NCBI RefSeq assembly: GCF_009362735.1
Contig: NZ_WHNP01000044.1
Location: forward strand, 1 to 60,974
DNA: 60,974 nucleotides
Direction of reading: 5' to 3'
Origin: Paraburkholderia franconis
GTDB taxonomy: Bacteria; Pseudomonadota; Gammaproteobacteria; Burkholderiales; Burkholderiaceae
Part shown: piece by piece, positions 42,800-50,225 of the stretch
Layout of the letters: every line of letters starts with the position of its first letter
Position numbering within the stretch: the first letter of the stretch is position 1
The notes under the pieces: generated by a model
What the model saw: the letters and a program-made list of their open reading frames with translations, nothing else
What the model was told of the DNA's origin: nothing
Databases searched by the model: none
Made by a program: the position numbers and the translations under genes

Positions 42800-43222
42800 C
42801 TAGAAGCGATTGAAGTACGCAACGCCAACCATCGTGCCGCCCGCATTGCGGCTGTAGGTGATCGCCCAGTTGCCCAGCAGCGCGCCCGTCAATGCGCCCA
42901 GTGCATCCGCCGTCAGGTCCTTGTATGAAAAGCCGGAGGTGCGGCACGTGCCGTCGACGATCTCTTTCAGCAAGCCCGGCGCCGTGCCGATCAAACTTCC
43001 GTAGACAACCGGGTGCTGCGTGTCGCGCGCGAGGTACGCGCCCAGTGCGCCAAACGGCGCCGATACCGCGAAGTGCGCGAGTTTGTCCGAACCCGTCCAG
43101 CTATCCGATGTTTGCACACGCCAGCCGCCGTGTGAGCCGCTGCAATCGAAACCCGCCTCGGCCGCCGAACTGGCGGCCAGCATCAGGGCAAGCGCGGTTG
43201 CCCGCTTCAATGTCGTCGTCAT
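42800..43222 (-). CDS. Exported YfiM/VanZ-like small membrane-associated protein
   Basis: A 140-residue protein with a Sec signal peptide (MTTTLKRATALALMLAASSAAEA). SDKLAHFAVSAPFGALGAYLARD and PGLLKEIVDG...SYKDLTADALGALTGALLGNW are the two conserved parts of YfiM-like (DUF2279) proteins, including the D-K-xx-H and D-xx-A-D-x-x-G patterns. Two Cys in the mature N-terminal half could be disulfide-bonded. Function of the family is unknown. Confidence 0.75.
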   Translation of the reverse strand: MTTTLKRATALALMLAASSAAEAGFDCSGSHGGWRVQTSDSWTGSDKLAHFAVSAPFGALGAYLARDTQHPVVYGSLIGTAPGLLKEIVDGTCRTSGFSYKDLTADALGALTGALLGNWAITYSRNAGGTMVGVAYFNRF

Positions 43223-43390
43223 ACGCTCTCCGATGTTGTTTTGAGTCGCGCGGGTCTTCTGTCAGAGATTTCCTGCGCTTGTACGCATTTAACGACAATC
43301 GAAGGGGATTTATTAGCAAGCCGAAGGAAATGTGTTAAACAATGTGTCGATCAGCGGCGAGTATGGGCGAAAGGTGCCGCGTAAAAGATA

Positions 43391-43422
43391 AAACGCGCGC
43401 GTCGGACTGCACGCGCGCGTTT
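43391..43422 (-). terminator. Hairpin terminator after the second porin gene
   Basis: Perfect 12-bp arms AAACGCGCGCGT (43391-43402) and ACGCGCGCGTTT (43411-43422) with an 8-base loop, about 55 bases beyond the porin stop. Confidence 0.75.
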
Positions 43423-43477
43423 GTCGTCGAGGACGGAGCCGGTACATCTTTGCGCCTCTGTCCTCGCGAATGCCTGC

Positions 43478-44632
43478 TTAGAAGCGGTGACGCAGACCCA
43501 CTGCCACGGCGGTCTGGTTTTGCGTCGACGACGGCGTCAGCGTGTTGATCGCTGCGACGTTCTCGCCGAAGTTGCCGAGGTTGCCCGAAGCGTGCTGGTA
43601 GACGCCTTCCAGGTACACGTCGGTGCGCTTGCTCAGCGAGTAGTCGCCTTGCAGCGAAACCGTGTGCCACTTCGGCGAACCCGAGCCGTTCGAACCCGAC
43701 ACCTTGCCGTCCGTGAACGTGTACGCAGCGGCGAGCGCGAGAGCCGGCGTCAGTTCGTAGCGGCCGTTCAGTTCGTAGTTGTCCATGTGCAGGTTCGTGC
43801 CCGCCAGACCGTTGATAAACGTGCCGCCGACGTTCGCGCTCTGCAGGTTGTCCAATTGCGTGTGCGTCCACAGCAGGCCCACGGTTGCGGGACCATACGT
43901 GTAGTTCGCGCCGACGCCATACGAGCGCTGCGTCTGTGCTGCCAGTTGCGCTGCGCCGCCCTGGCCTGCCGAGATCGCGCCGTTGGTATTGTTGCTGCCC
44001 GCATTGTTCAGTTGCAGGTAAGCAGCCGCGATGTTCAAGGGACCGTTCTTGTACGAAGCGCCTGCGCTCCATGCCCGGTTGTCCGCGAAGCCGTTGGCTT
44101 CGTTCGAGAAGCCATACAGGCCGCCGAATTGCAGGCCAGCGTAGTTCGCGCTCGTGTACTTGACTGCGTTCTTGATCGAGAACGAGTTGTCGAGGTTGTC
44201 GTTGTCGAACGGGTGGCCGGCCAGGTTGTTGCCGAAGCCCGACCCTGCTGCCGACAGCGGCGCCAGGTAGTCGACCATCGAGTCGTACTGGCGGCCGAGG
44301 GTCAGCGTGCCGAACTGGTTGCTCTGCAGGCCGACGTAAGCCTGACGGTTGAACAGTGTGTTGTTTTCCTTCAGGCCGCCGTTGTTCAGGTTGAAGCCGT
44401 TCTCCAACGTGAAGATTGCATGCAGGCCGTTACCCAGGTCTTCGCTGCCGCGCAGGCCGAAGTACGTATCCGAGACCGTGCCGCTGCCTTGCTGCCAGTT
44501 GCTGTGGCCAGCCTGGTTGTTCGTGTAGACGAGGCCGGCGTCCAGCGTGCCGTACAGCGTCACGCTGCTTTGCGCGTTGGCCGTTGCTGCAAATGCGCCG
44601 AGAATGCCCGCGACGATAAGGGTTTTTTTCAT
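43478..44632 (-). CDS. General porin, OmpC/Gram-negative trimeric type
   Basis: A 384-residue outer-membrane barrel: signal peptide MKKTLIVAGILGAFAATANA, then QSSVTLYGTLDAGLVYTNNQ. DTYFGLRGSEDLGNGLHAIFTLENGF and FNRQAYVGLQSNQFGTLTLGRQYDS are hallmark blocks, and the chain ends VGLRHRF with the terminal Phe needed for outer-membrane insertion. Compared with the porin at 18893-20029 it has longer Asn/Gly-rich extracellular loops. Solute specificity unknown. Confidence 0.95.
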   Translation of the reverse strand: MKKTLIVAGILGAFAATANAQSSVTLYGTLDAGLVYTNNQAGHSNWQQGSGTVSDTYFGLRGSEDLGNGLHAIFTLENGFNLNNGGLKENNTLFNRQAYVGLQSNQFGTLTLGRQYDSMVDYLAPLSAAGSGFGNNLAGHPFDNDNLDNSFSIKNAVKYTSANYAGLQFGGLYGFSNEANGFADNRAWSAGASYKNGPLNIAAAYLQLNNAGSNNTNGAISAGQGGAAQLAAQTQRSYGVGANYTYGPATVGLLWTHTQLDNLQSANVGGTFINGLAGTNLHMDNYELNGRYELTPALALAAAYTFTDGKVSGSNGSGSPKWHTVSLQGDYSLSKRTDVYLEGVYQHASGNLGNFGENVAAINTLTPSSTQNQTAVAVGLRHRF

Positions 44633-45319
44633 GCTTTATTACTCCGAGACTTTGCGTGGAGATCGCAATGCAGAACACGTGCTGCGATGCGTGCTGTCGA
44701 TCCGGAGCGAAGTGTATTACCGATATGCATGCGCTTATTTCCATCCTGCGCAACAATACTTTCCAGAATCGGGAATAGACGAATTAATGCCGCTAAGTAT
44801 TTTTATTTAAAAGAATTTTTTGAAGTCGATGAGCATCGGACTGGGTGTTGTCAATCGATCGATTGTTGCGCTGGCGCGACGACGAAGGTTAGATCTGCTC
44901 GGGTTAACCCAGTTGTAAACCGTTTTCAGCGACATCTGCAAGCATCGATTCATGCGATTTCCGGAAAGGTACTGTTCCAGCGAATGGGCTCGAACCGGCG
45001 AGGCGCAGCTTATAGAATTCGTTTTACCCCTTCGACCAAGGGTTGTCTTTTTCATCTGTTTTTATGCGGCCTTCGGGCCGCTTTTTTTTGCACGATTCAA
45101 ATAGGAGCTATGGTCATTTGAACAAACGGGAATAGACTATTTCGCAAATCGATAGCAAGTTCGATTGAACTTTTTGCGCCGCGAATCAGGTGTCGTTTTC
45201 TTGTCCTGTCGTTATAGGCATGGCCCTTGGCCGGATTTGCGACGGCACGCGCGGGTAGAATGCGTGCTTTCGCGCCGAAATCCCTCGATGGCGCCCGACG
45301 AAACGCGAGCATCCCCGTA
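44633..45319. other. Gene-free region containing an orphan plus-strand terminator
   Basis: 687 bp without a convincing protein gene. The first part is the AT-rich upstream region of the minus-strand porin gene. A strong plus-strand terminator (45064-45089) has no gene ahead of it on that strand. The sequence resembling a T-arm (GGTTCGAGCC on the minus strand, near 44985) does not fold into a tRNA. Confidence 0.55.
45064..45089 (+). terminator. Strong intrinsic terminator with no upstream gene
   Basis: GCGGCC and GGCCGC arms (about 45066-45081) with a short TTCG-type loop, followed by eight T. It would end a plus-strand transcript, but the nearest plus-strand gene lies several kb upstream. 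A small RNA between about 44800 and 45090 is the simplest explanation. Confidence 0.75.
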
Positions 45320-45823
45320 ATGACCGATACGCTTCTTCCCGAATCCGACGCTGGCAACACATCCGAAGCCGTGCACGAAGACCGTCTGTGGTGCGACAAC
45401 GGCTGGACCGCGCGCGTCATCAAGAACGAAGACGACGACGGCTGGGCCGTCGAGATGATCAAGGACGGCGAGGCGGAGCCTGCGCTGGTGGGCCCATGGA
45501 CGATGGGCCGCGACAAGAAGAATCCCAAGCCACTCGACGTCGGCGCTTTCAATACGCTGGTGAAGACGGCATCGGAAGTGCTGCGCCGGCACGAACAGCA
45601 ACTGCACGCGCAATTGCACAAGCGGCTGACGGTGGAGTCGGGCGACGGGAGCGTCGAAGTCACGCTCGACATCGTCCCCGACGAGGACGACCCTTATGCA
45701 CTGCTCACCGCGTTCGACGCACTCGGCGAGCAGATGGCGCAGGTCAAAGTCGCGCCGAACTTCAAGCTCAGCAGGGCGAGTGCGGCGTCGTGGGTCGAGA
45801 ACGAATTTCGCCGACCGGGCTGA
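45320..45823 (+). CDS. Conserved hypothetical cytosolic protein
   Basis: A 167-residue acidic protein starting MTDTLLPESDAGNTSEAVHEDRLWCDNGWTARVIKNEDDDGWAVEM. No signal peptide or membrane segment. Two parts can be seen: a beta-rich N-terminal half with repeated WxxxMxxDG-like turns (GWAVEMIKDGEAEP, GPWTMGRDKKNPKPLD) and a helical ASEVLRRHEQQLHAQLHKRL segment followed by a DEDDPYALLTAFDALG strand-helix. Family not recognised. It is convergent with the HIT-protein gene, with stops 28 bases apart. Confidence 0.75.
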   Translation: MTDTLLPESDAGNTSEAVHEDRLWCDNGWTARVIKNEDDDGWAVEMIKDGEAEPALVGPWTMGRDKKNPKPLDVGAFNTLVKTASEVLRRHEQQLHAQLHKRLTVESGDGSVEVTLDIVPDEDDPYALLTAFDALGEQMAQVKVAPNFKLSRASAASWVENEFRRPG

Positions 45824-45851
45824 CGCCGCTTTATATCGTTGCGAGTTGCGC

Positions 45852-46286
45852 TCAGACGGACGCGCTCTTGCACAGCTCCGTTCTGATGCGCTCGGCAAGC
45901 GCGCGCAATTCATCGAGGTCGGCGCGTTCGGCTGCGTGAATCTTGAGCGGGATGCCGTCATGGCGCGGAATCACGTGGAAGTGCACATGAGGCACGGTCT
46001 GTCCGGAAGCGGCGCCGTTCAGTTGCGCGATCATCATGCCAGGCGGATTGAGCGCGGCCTTCAAGGCGATGGCCACCTTGCGCGTGGTGCGGATCGCGGC
46101 GGCGGTTGCGTCCTCGGACAGTTCGAAGAGCTCGGCGGCAGGCTCTTTCGGCAGAACCAGTACGTGACCTTCGGCCTGCGGCATGATGTCCATGAACGCG
46201 ACGGTGTGTTCGTCTTCATAGATGCGGATCGACGGCAGTTCATCGCGCAGGATGCGGGCAAACGGGTTCTGTTGATCGTAGGGCAT
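45852..46286 (-). CDS. HIT family nucleotide hydrolase
   Basis: A 144-residue histidine-triad protein. The catalytic motif is H100-V-H102-F-H104-V-I-P, complete, preceded by LNGAASGQTVPH. The N-terminal NPFARILRDELPSIRIYEDEHTVAFMDIMPQAEGHVLVLPK is the typical HINT/HIT core. Such enzymes hydrolyse AMP-linked substrates, for example adenosine 5'-monophosphoramidate or dinucleoside polyphosphates. Its upstream region merges with the repeat-bearing gap at 46287-46870. Confidence 0.94.
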   Translation of the reverse strand: MPYDQQNPFARILRDELPSIRIYEDEHTVAFMDIMPQAEGHVLVLPKEPAAELFELSEDATAAAIRTTRKVAIALKAALNPPGMMIAQLNGAASGQTVPHVHFHVIPRHDGIPLKIHAAERADLDELRALAERIRTELCKSASV

Positions 46287-46461
46287 GAGAGTCTCCGGTA
46301 GTCGGGCGCATCGGCTGTGGGTCGAAGGCCGTGCATGAATGGTCCCGGGATTTTAGCCGACGAGATCGGGCGTATCGTATCCCGTGGCGCATCGCATCCC
46401 GTGGCGCATCGACCCGTTGCATCGATCCGCAACGCGCATCGATTTCTCTTTCGCGCCCGGT

Positions 46462-46519
46462 ACTTGCGCGGCGTGTGCTCAGGTTGTCCACATCGTTACC
46501 CACGATTTCTGTGGACAAC
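46462..46519 (+). repeat. 58-bp repeat, copy 1, with inverted DnaA-box-like nonamers
   Basis: Aligns to copies 2 and 3 without gaps (ACTTGC ... CAGG ... CACA ... ACAAC). Contains TTGTCCACA at 46484-46492 and its perfect reverse complement TGTGGACAA at 46510-46518, starts 26 bp apart. The DnaA-box consensus is TTWTNCACA, so both differ by one base at a variable position. Confidence 0.8.
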
Positions 46520-46603
46520 GCATGTGCTACGGTTCGGCACGAGCGAGGGTTTATCAAAGATGTGGCGGCGCGTGCATCGTGCACAATTCGAGTCGCATCA
46601 ATG

Positions 46604-46661
46604 ACTTGCCTGGGTCTTGCGCAGGTTACTCACAGCCTTTTGAACAGAAAGTGTGGACAAC
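46604..46661 (+). repeat. 58-bp repeat, copy 2, with DnaA-box-like nonamers
   Basis: Contains TTACTCACA at 46626-46634 and TGTGGACAA at 46652-46660, with the same 26-bp offset as copy 1. Copy 2 and copy 3 share an additional upstream segment of about 25 bp (ATTCGAGTCGCATCAATG versus ATTCCGAGCCGCATCAACG). Confidence 0.8.
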
Positions 46662-46749
46662 CTCACTGCCGATACACGCTGCGCCGCCCCGTCGATACAT
46701 GACTAAAGCGCAAACGCATGCAGTCCACACATTCCGAGCCGCATCAACG

Positions 46750-46807
46750 ACTTGCCGCGTTCGTGCGCAGGATATTCACAGCCTTACCCACGAAAAGTGT
46801 TGATAAC
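46750..46807 (+). repeat. 58-bp repeat, copy 3, with DnaA-box-like nonamers
   Basis: Contains ATATTCACA at 46772-46780 and TGTTGATAA at 46798-46806, again 26 bp apart. These are the most diverged members of the three pairs. The copy lies 146 bp after copy 2, as copy 2 lies 142 bp after copy 1. Confidence 0.78.
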
Positions 46808-46852
46808 CGGTGTGTTCTGCATGAACGAAGAAAACGGAACCGCAAGCGCCTC

Positions 46853-46876
46853 AACTTAACTTAACTTAACTTAACT
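46853..46876. repeat. Pentanucleotide tandem repeat (AACTT), 4.8 copies
   Basis: Five near-complete AACTT units span the stop codon of the minus-strand gene: the TAA stop (46871-46873) is inside the array. Loss or gain of a unit would leave this stop in place or move it only slightly because each unit supplies TTA on the plus strand. Confidence 0.85.
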
Positions 46877-47308
46877 GCGCTTGCAGAAAATCGCCGTCAC
46901 GTGCGGCGCAACATGATGGACGATCGCCGTGCTGCCCGCTGCGGTGACGGCAGCGGGCACTTTCTCGTCGCTGCCCCAGACGACGGCGCCATAAGCCGAC
47001 TTCGCCAGCGGCTCGCCGCTGCCGACGCGAAAGATCGGATCGTCCTGTTCATATCCGACGACGGCGAACACACTGAAGCCATACGCGTCCAGGTTTGCGC
47101 CGCGCACGGGACTAAACGCGTTGATCGAGTTGCTCTCGACGCGCATCGGCTTTGGATCGATCAACTGCTGGGCGGCGAGGTCGGCGATGAACTTGTGCGC
47201 TGATTCGTTGCAAGCGAGCGCGGCATCGAGCGACGCGGCGCGCGCGGCGAACGGCAGCGCCGACAACATTAGCGCAAACAGAACAGGGCGGACAGAAAAG
47301 CGTTTCAT
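46871..47308 (-). CDS. Small exported hypothetical protein
   Basis: A 145-residue protein with a clear signal peptide: MKRFSVRPVLFALMLSALPFAARA, cleaved before ASLDAAL. The mature domain has two cysteines (LACNES and AIFCKR), far apart, that could pair in the periplasm, and repeated short beta segments (DAYGFSVFAVVGYEQDDPIFRVG, KSAYGAVVWG). No family recognised. ATG at 47308 was taken rather than an upstream frame because it directly starts the signal peptide. The stop codon lies inside the AACTT repeat. Confidence 0.78.
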   Translation of the reverse strand: MKRFSVRPVLFALMLSALPFAARAASLDAALACNESAHKFIADLAAQQLIDPKPMRVESNSINAFSPVRGANLDAYGFSVFAVVGYEQDDPIFRVGSGEPLAKSAYGAVVWGSDEKVPAAVTAAGSTAIVHHVAPHVTAIFCKRS

Positions 47309-47653
47309 GGTATCGACAAAACGTCGGCGCAACGGCTCGCGCGCGGACAACTTCAAATGAAAGAGCAACGGGAAAATCAACGGCGATTCACGCCAGGCGA
47401 ATCAAAGTAACGGGTACATAAGGGGCAAAAGCGCGGGCAAGCACACGAGCAAACACGCGAACAAGCAGCGGGCAAAAACACGAGCAAAAGCGCGCTACGC
47501 GGTAAAACCCGGTAACTACTGCGCGACAGACGCGCACTCTACCTGCGTTCGATAATTCGTGCTGTCAGGTCAACCACGGGTAGGTCATTGAAAAGCAACA
47601 TGATTGTGAGTGACCGAGGCAAGAAATCGCGATCCCGTATATATTTCCGGGTT
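47309..47653. other. Promoter region of the phospho-alcohol cassette, with an imperfect 30-bp direct repeat
   Basis: 345 bp without a gene. Two related 30-bp segments (47431-47460 and 47466-47495) share the pattern GCGGGCAAxxACACGAGCAAAxxCGCG. The last 100 bases must contain the promoter of the four-gene cassette; no consensus promoter was clear. Confidence 0.5.
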
Positions 47654-48343
47654 ATGACTTCGCAATCCAATCCTCCTCGGCATGTCCCGCCGCCCAAAAT
47701 GTGGGATGCCCGGCTCGCCCGGCGGCTCATCATGCCGCTCGTCGATACACCCGTTACGCCCAACCATCTGACGACCGTACGCCTGCTGATCGGTCTCGCA
47801 GGCGGCCTTGCATTGGCGCGCGGCGGTTTTGCGTGGACCAACGTCGGCGCGTTTCTGATCGTGCTGTCCAACTTCGTCGATCATACGGACGGCGAACTTG
47901 CGCGCGTCAGCGGCAAGTCGAGCCGCATCGGTCATTTTTACGACCTCGCCTGCGATGCGCTCGTCACCGTGCTGCTGTTCGCCGGCATGGGGTACGGGAT
48001 GACGTCTTCGCAAGTCGGCGATCTGATCGGCCTTGCCGTGCCGCCGTTTCTGCTCGGCACCATCGCGGGCATCGCGGTTGCGCTGATCTTTTTCCTGCGC
48101 ATGCGCATCGAAGAGATGGCGGGCAAGGCGGGCACGAAGCAGGCATCCGTCGGCGGCTTCGAGACGGAAGACATTCTGTATCTGCTGCCCCTCGTCACGC
48201 TGATGAGCGGCGTCGCGCCGTTTCTCGTGGCCGCGTCGATCGGCGCGCCGCTCTTTGCTGTGTATGTCGTGATCGACCACCGTCGCGTCGTGCGCCGATC
48301 GCGCTCGGCGCAAGAAACCAGTCAGGCATGGGTGAGCCGATGA
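47654..48343 (+). CDS. CDP-alcohol phosphatidyltransferase family membrane protein
   Basis: A 229-residue integral membrane enzyme. The family's catalytic signature D-x2-D-G-x2-A-R-x8-G-x3-D-x3-D is perfect: D76, D79-G80, A83-R84, G93, D97 and D101. About five hydrophobic helices surround it. Such enzymes transfer a phospho-alcohol from CDP-alcohol, releasing CMP, or swap the diacylglycerol phosphate. It is the first gene of a tightly coupled cassette, with its stop overlapping the next start (ATGA). It is not the usual PgsA, PssA or Cls sequence context, so the acceptor is likely specialised. Confidence 0.88.
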   Translation: MTSQSNPPRHVPPPKMWDARLARRLIMPLVDTPVTPNHLTTVRLLIGLAGGLALARGGFAWTNVGAFLIVLSNFVDHTDGELARVSGKSSRIGHFYDLACDALVTVLLFAGMGYGMTSSQVGDLIGLAVPPFLLGTIAGIAVALIFFLRMRIEEMAGKAGTKQASVGGFETEDILYLLPLVTLMSGVAPFLVAASIGAPLFAVYVVIDHRRVVRRSRSAQETSQAWVSR

Positions 48344-49203
48344 GCACGCCCGCAGAAGAACACGTGACCACATCCAACTCGTTGAACAATGCCGGCCTCG
48401 CGCCGGCTTCTGCTGTTTCCGGGGCTGCATCCTCGTCCTCTTCCGCGAATGCCGCGCCCGATGCAGATCGCGCCGTCGCGAGCCGCGTCCGCACGTTCGA
48501 TAACGCGCAACTGCGCAAGGATTTCGACGACCAGAGCGCGTTTCTGTACCTCGAAGATTTCCTCTCGCCGGAAGTGACGGCGCAACTGATCGCAGCGGCG
48601 CGCGCGCTCCTGCCCGAAGTGAACCGTAACTATCTGCCGGGGCACAAGCAGGGCGGCAGCGTCAGCCGCCATACGATCGACCGTCTCGCGCCGTTCATCG
48701 CGCAGCTTTATCGCTCGAAGGAGCTGATCGGCTGGCTCGAGCATCTGACGGGCGACAAGCTGCTGCTGTCGCCGCCCGACGATCCGCACGCGTACGCGCT
48801 CTACTACTACACGAAGCCTGGCGACCATATCGGCTGGCACTACGACACGTCGTACTACGACGGCCGCCGCTATACGCTGCTGCTCGGCGTGATCGACGAA
48901 TCGTCGTGCCGTCTCGACTACGAGCTGCACACACGCAACCCTGACAAAGCCGATGTGCCCGGCTCGGTGCAGATTCCGCCGGGCGGTCTCGTGTTCTTCG
49001 ATGGCGACAAGCTGCGTCACCGCATCACGCCCGCGCTCGACAACGAAATGCGCGTATCGCTGACGTTCGAATACGTGACCGACCCGAACATGCGCCCGTG
49101 GCGCCGCGTGATTTCGAATCTGAAGGACGCAATCGCATACTTCGGCTTCCGCCAGGTGTTCAGCCAGCTGTCGCGTCGCAACGCCAGGGGAGAAGGCGTG
49201 TGA
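48340..49203 (+). CDS. Fe(II)/2-oxoglutarate-dependent oxygenase
   Basis: A 287-residue oxygenase. The iron site is H167-x-D169 in GWHYDTSYYDG and H227 in KLRHRITPAL; R238 in MRVSLTFEY binds 2-oxoglutarate. Because the acidic ligand is present, it is a hydroxylase type and not a halogenase (which has Gly or Ala there). The first 45 residues are a Ser/Ala-rich low-complexity lead. It overlaps both neighbours by four bases, so it is translated with them. In this context it probably hydroxylates the phospho-alcohol moiety or its lipid. Confidence 0.9.
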   Translation: MSTPAEEHVTTSNSLNNAGLAPASAVSGAASSSSSANAAPDADRAVASRVRTFDNAQLRKDFDDQSAFLYLEDFLSPEVTAQLIAAARALLPEVNRNYLPGHKQGGSVSRHTIDRLAPFIAQLYRSKELIGWLEHLTGDKLLLSPPDDPHAYALYYYTKPGDHIGWHYDTSYYDGRRYTLLLGVIDESSCRLDYELHTRNPDKADVPGSVQIPPGGLVFFDGDKLRHRITPALDNEMRVSLTFEYVTDPNMRPWRRVISNLKDAIAYFGFRQVFSQLSRRNARGEGV

Positions 49204-50204
49204 CGCGCGCAGCGATGATCCTGCTGACGATCGGTGGTGCGCTGTTCGTCGCATTGCTCGCGTGGCAGGGTTTCGGCCCCGTCGTGTCGACGCTGATGGC
49301 GGCCGGTTGGGGCCTCGCGCTCGTCGCCGCGTTCCATCTGCTGCCGCTCGTGCTCGACGCGGGCGCGATTTCCGTGATGTTCGACAGGCACGCAAAGCAC
49401 GTCACCGGGCGCGACGCGGTGTTTGCGCGCTGGATCGGTGAATCGGTGAACAGCCTGTTGCCCGCCGGTCAGATCGGCGGCCCGGTGATGATGGTGCGCC
49501 AACTGTCGCAGCGCGGCCTGCGCATGCGCGACGCCGCCGCGGCGATCACCGTCAGCACGACATTGCAGGCGCTCGCGCAGATCGTCTTCGCGATGCTCGG
49601 CTTGCTGCTGTTCGGCGAATCGGCGGCGCACGGCGCGATGCACGACCTGCAGACGGCCGCGCTGATCGCAACGGGCGTGCTCGGCGCGCTGATCGCCGGC
49701 TTCTATATGGCGCAGCGGCGCGGCCTGTTCGGCAAGGCGCTGCGCGTACTGTCGAAGGTGTTCGGCAAGCGCGACTGGTCATCGCTGACGACGCGCGCCG
49801 ATGCCGTCGATGTCGCCGTGCGCGAACTTTACGGCCGGCGCGGCACGGTCGCCGCGAGCTTTGCATTCAGTCTCGCGGGCTGGATCGTCGGCACGGCGGA
49901 AGTGTGGCTTGCGCTGCGCTTTCTCGGCCATCCCGTCGGCTGGGTCGACGCGCTGCTGCTCGAAAGCCTCGGCCAGGCGATCCGCGGCGCGGCCTTCGCG
50001 ATTCCCGGCTCGCTCGGCATCCAGGAAGGCGGCTATCTGCTGCTCGCGCCGCTCGTCGGCCTGCCGCCCGAAGCGGCGCTGGCGCTGTCGCTGGTGAAGC
50101 GCGCGCGCGAGTTGCTGCTCGGCTTGCCAGGCCTGCTCTATCTGCATTTCAGCGAACGTAGCTGGCAGCGGCGGCGCGCAACGCGTCTGCCCGCTGTCGA
50201 TTGA
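49200..50204 (+). CDS. HpnL/LPG-synthase transmembrane family membrane protein
   Basis: A 334-residue multi-span protein of the UPF0104/lysylphosphatidylglycerol-synthase-TM group with about eight hydrophobic helices. The conserved core SVNSLLPAGQIGGPVMM and FAIPGSLGIQEGGYLLLAPLVGLPPEAALALSLVKRARELLLGLPGLL is characteristic of HpnL-like proteins, which are thought to move lipids across the inner membrane. The GTG at 49200 overlaps the upstream stop by four bases (GTGA) and was chosen for this reason. Lipid flipping here is inferred from family and cassette context. Confidence 0.88.
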   Translation: MTRAAMILLTIGGALFVALLAWQGFGPVVSTLMAAGWGLALVAAFHLLPLVLDAGAISVMFDRHAKHVTGRDAVFARWIGESVNSLLPAGQIGGPVMMVRQLSQRGLRMRDAAAAITVSTTLQALAQIVFAMLGLLLFGESAAHGAMHDLQTAALIATGVLGALIAGFYMAQRRGLFGKALRVLSKVFGKRDWSSLTTRADAVDVAVRELYGRRGTVAASFAFSLAGWIVGTAEVWLALRFLGHPVGWVDALLLESLGQAIRGAAFAIPGSLGIQEGGYLLLAPLVGLPPEAALALSLVKRARELLLGLPGLLYLHFSERSWQRRRATRLPAVD

Positions 50205-50225
50205 TATCTTTGGAAAGGACCGCGA

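Larger units (their letters stand above)
46287..46870. other. Non-coding region with three 58-bp repeats and DnaA-box-like pairs
   Basis: About 580 bp without a credible gene. Near its start a 14-bp direct repeat CCCGTGGCGCATCG occurs at 46381-46394 and 46398-46411. The main feature is three colinear 58-bp repeats, listed separately. At the far end is a pentanucleotide tandem array (46853-46876). Confidence 0.75.

Noticed and set aside
44930..45060. Possible tRNA from a GGTTCGAGCC-like T-arm on the minus strand
   Set aside because: No acceptor stem, D-arm or anticodon arm could be folded at the right distances.
46370..46870. CRISPR array from the repeats near 46.4-46.8 kb
   Set aside because: The repeats are 58 bp, diverged and only three, with no uniform spacers and no cas genes nearby.
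47701..48339. Upstream extension of the 2-oxoglutarate oxygenase frame over the phosphotransferase gene
   Set aside because: The extension is Arg-rich and overlaps a complete CDP-alcohol phosphotransferase signature; the ATG at 48340 has the ATGA overlap typical of this cassette.
48340..49203. Reading the oxygenase as a halogenase
   Set aside because: The iron site has His-x-Asp (H167, D169); halogenases of this fold have Gly or Ala in place of the Asp.
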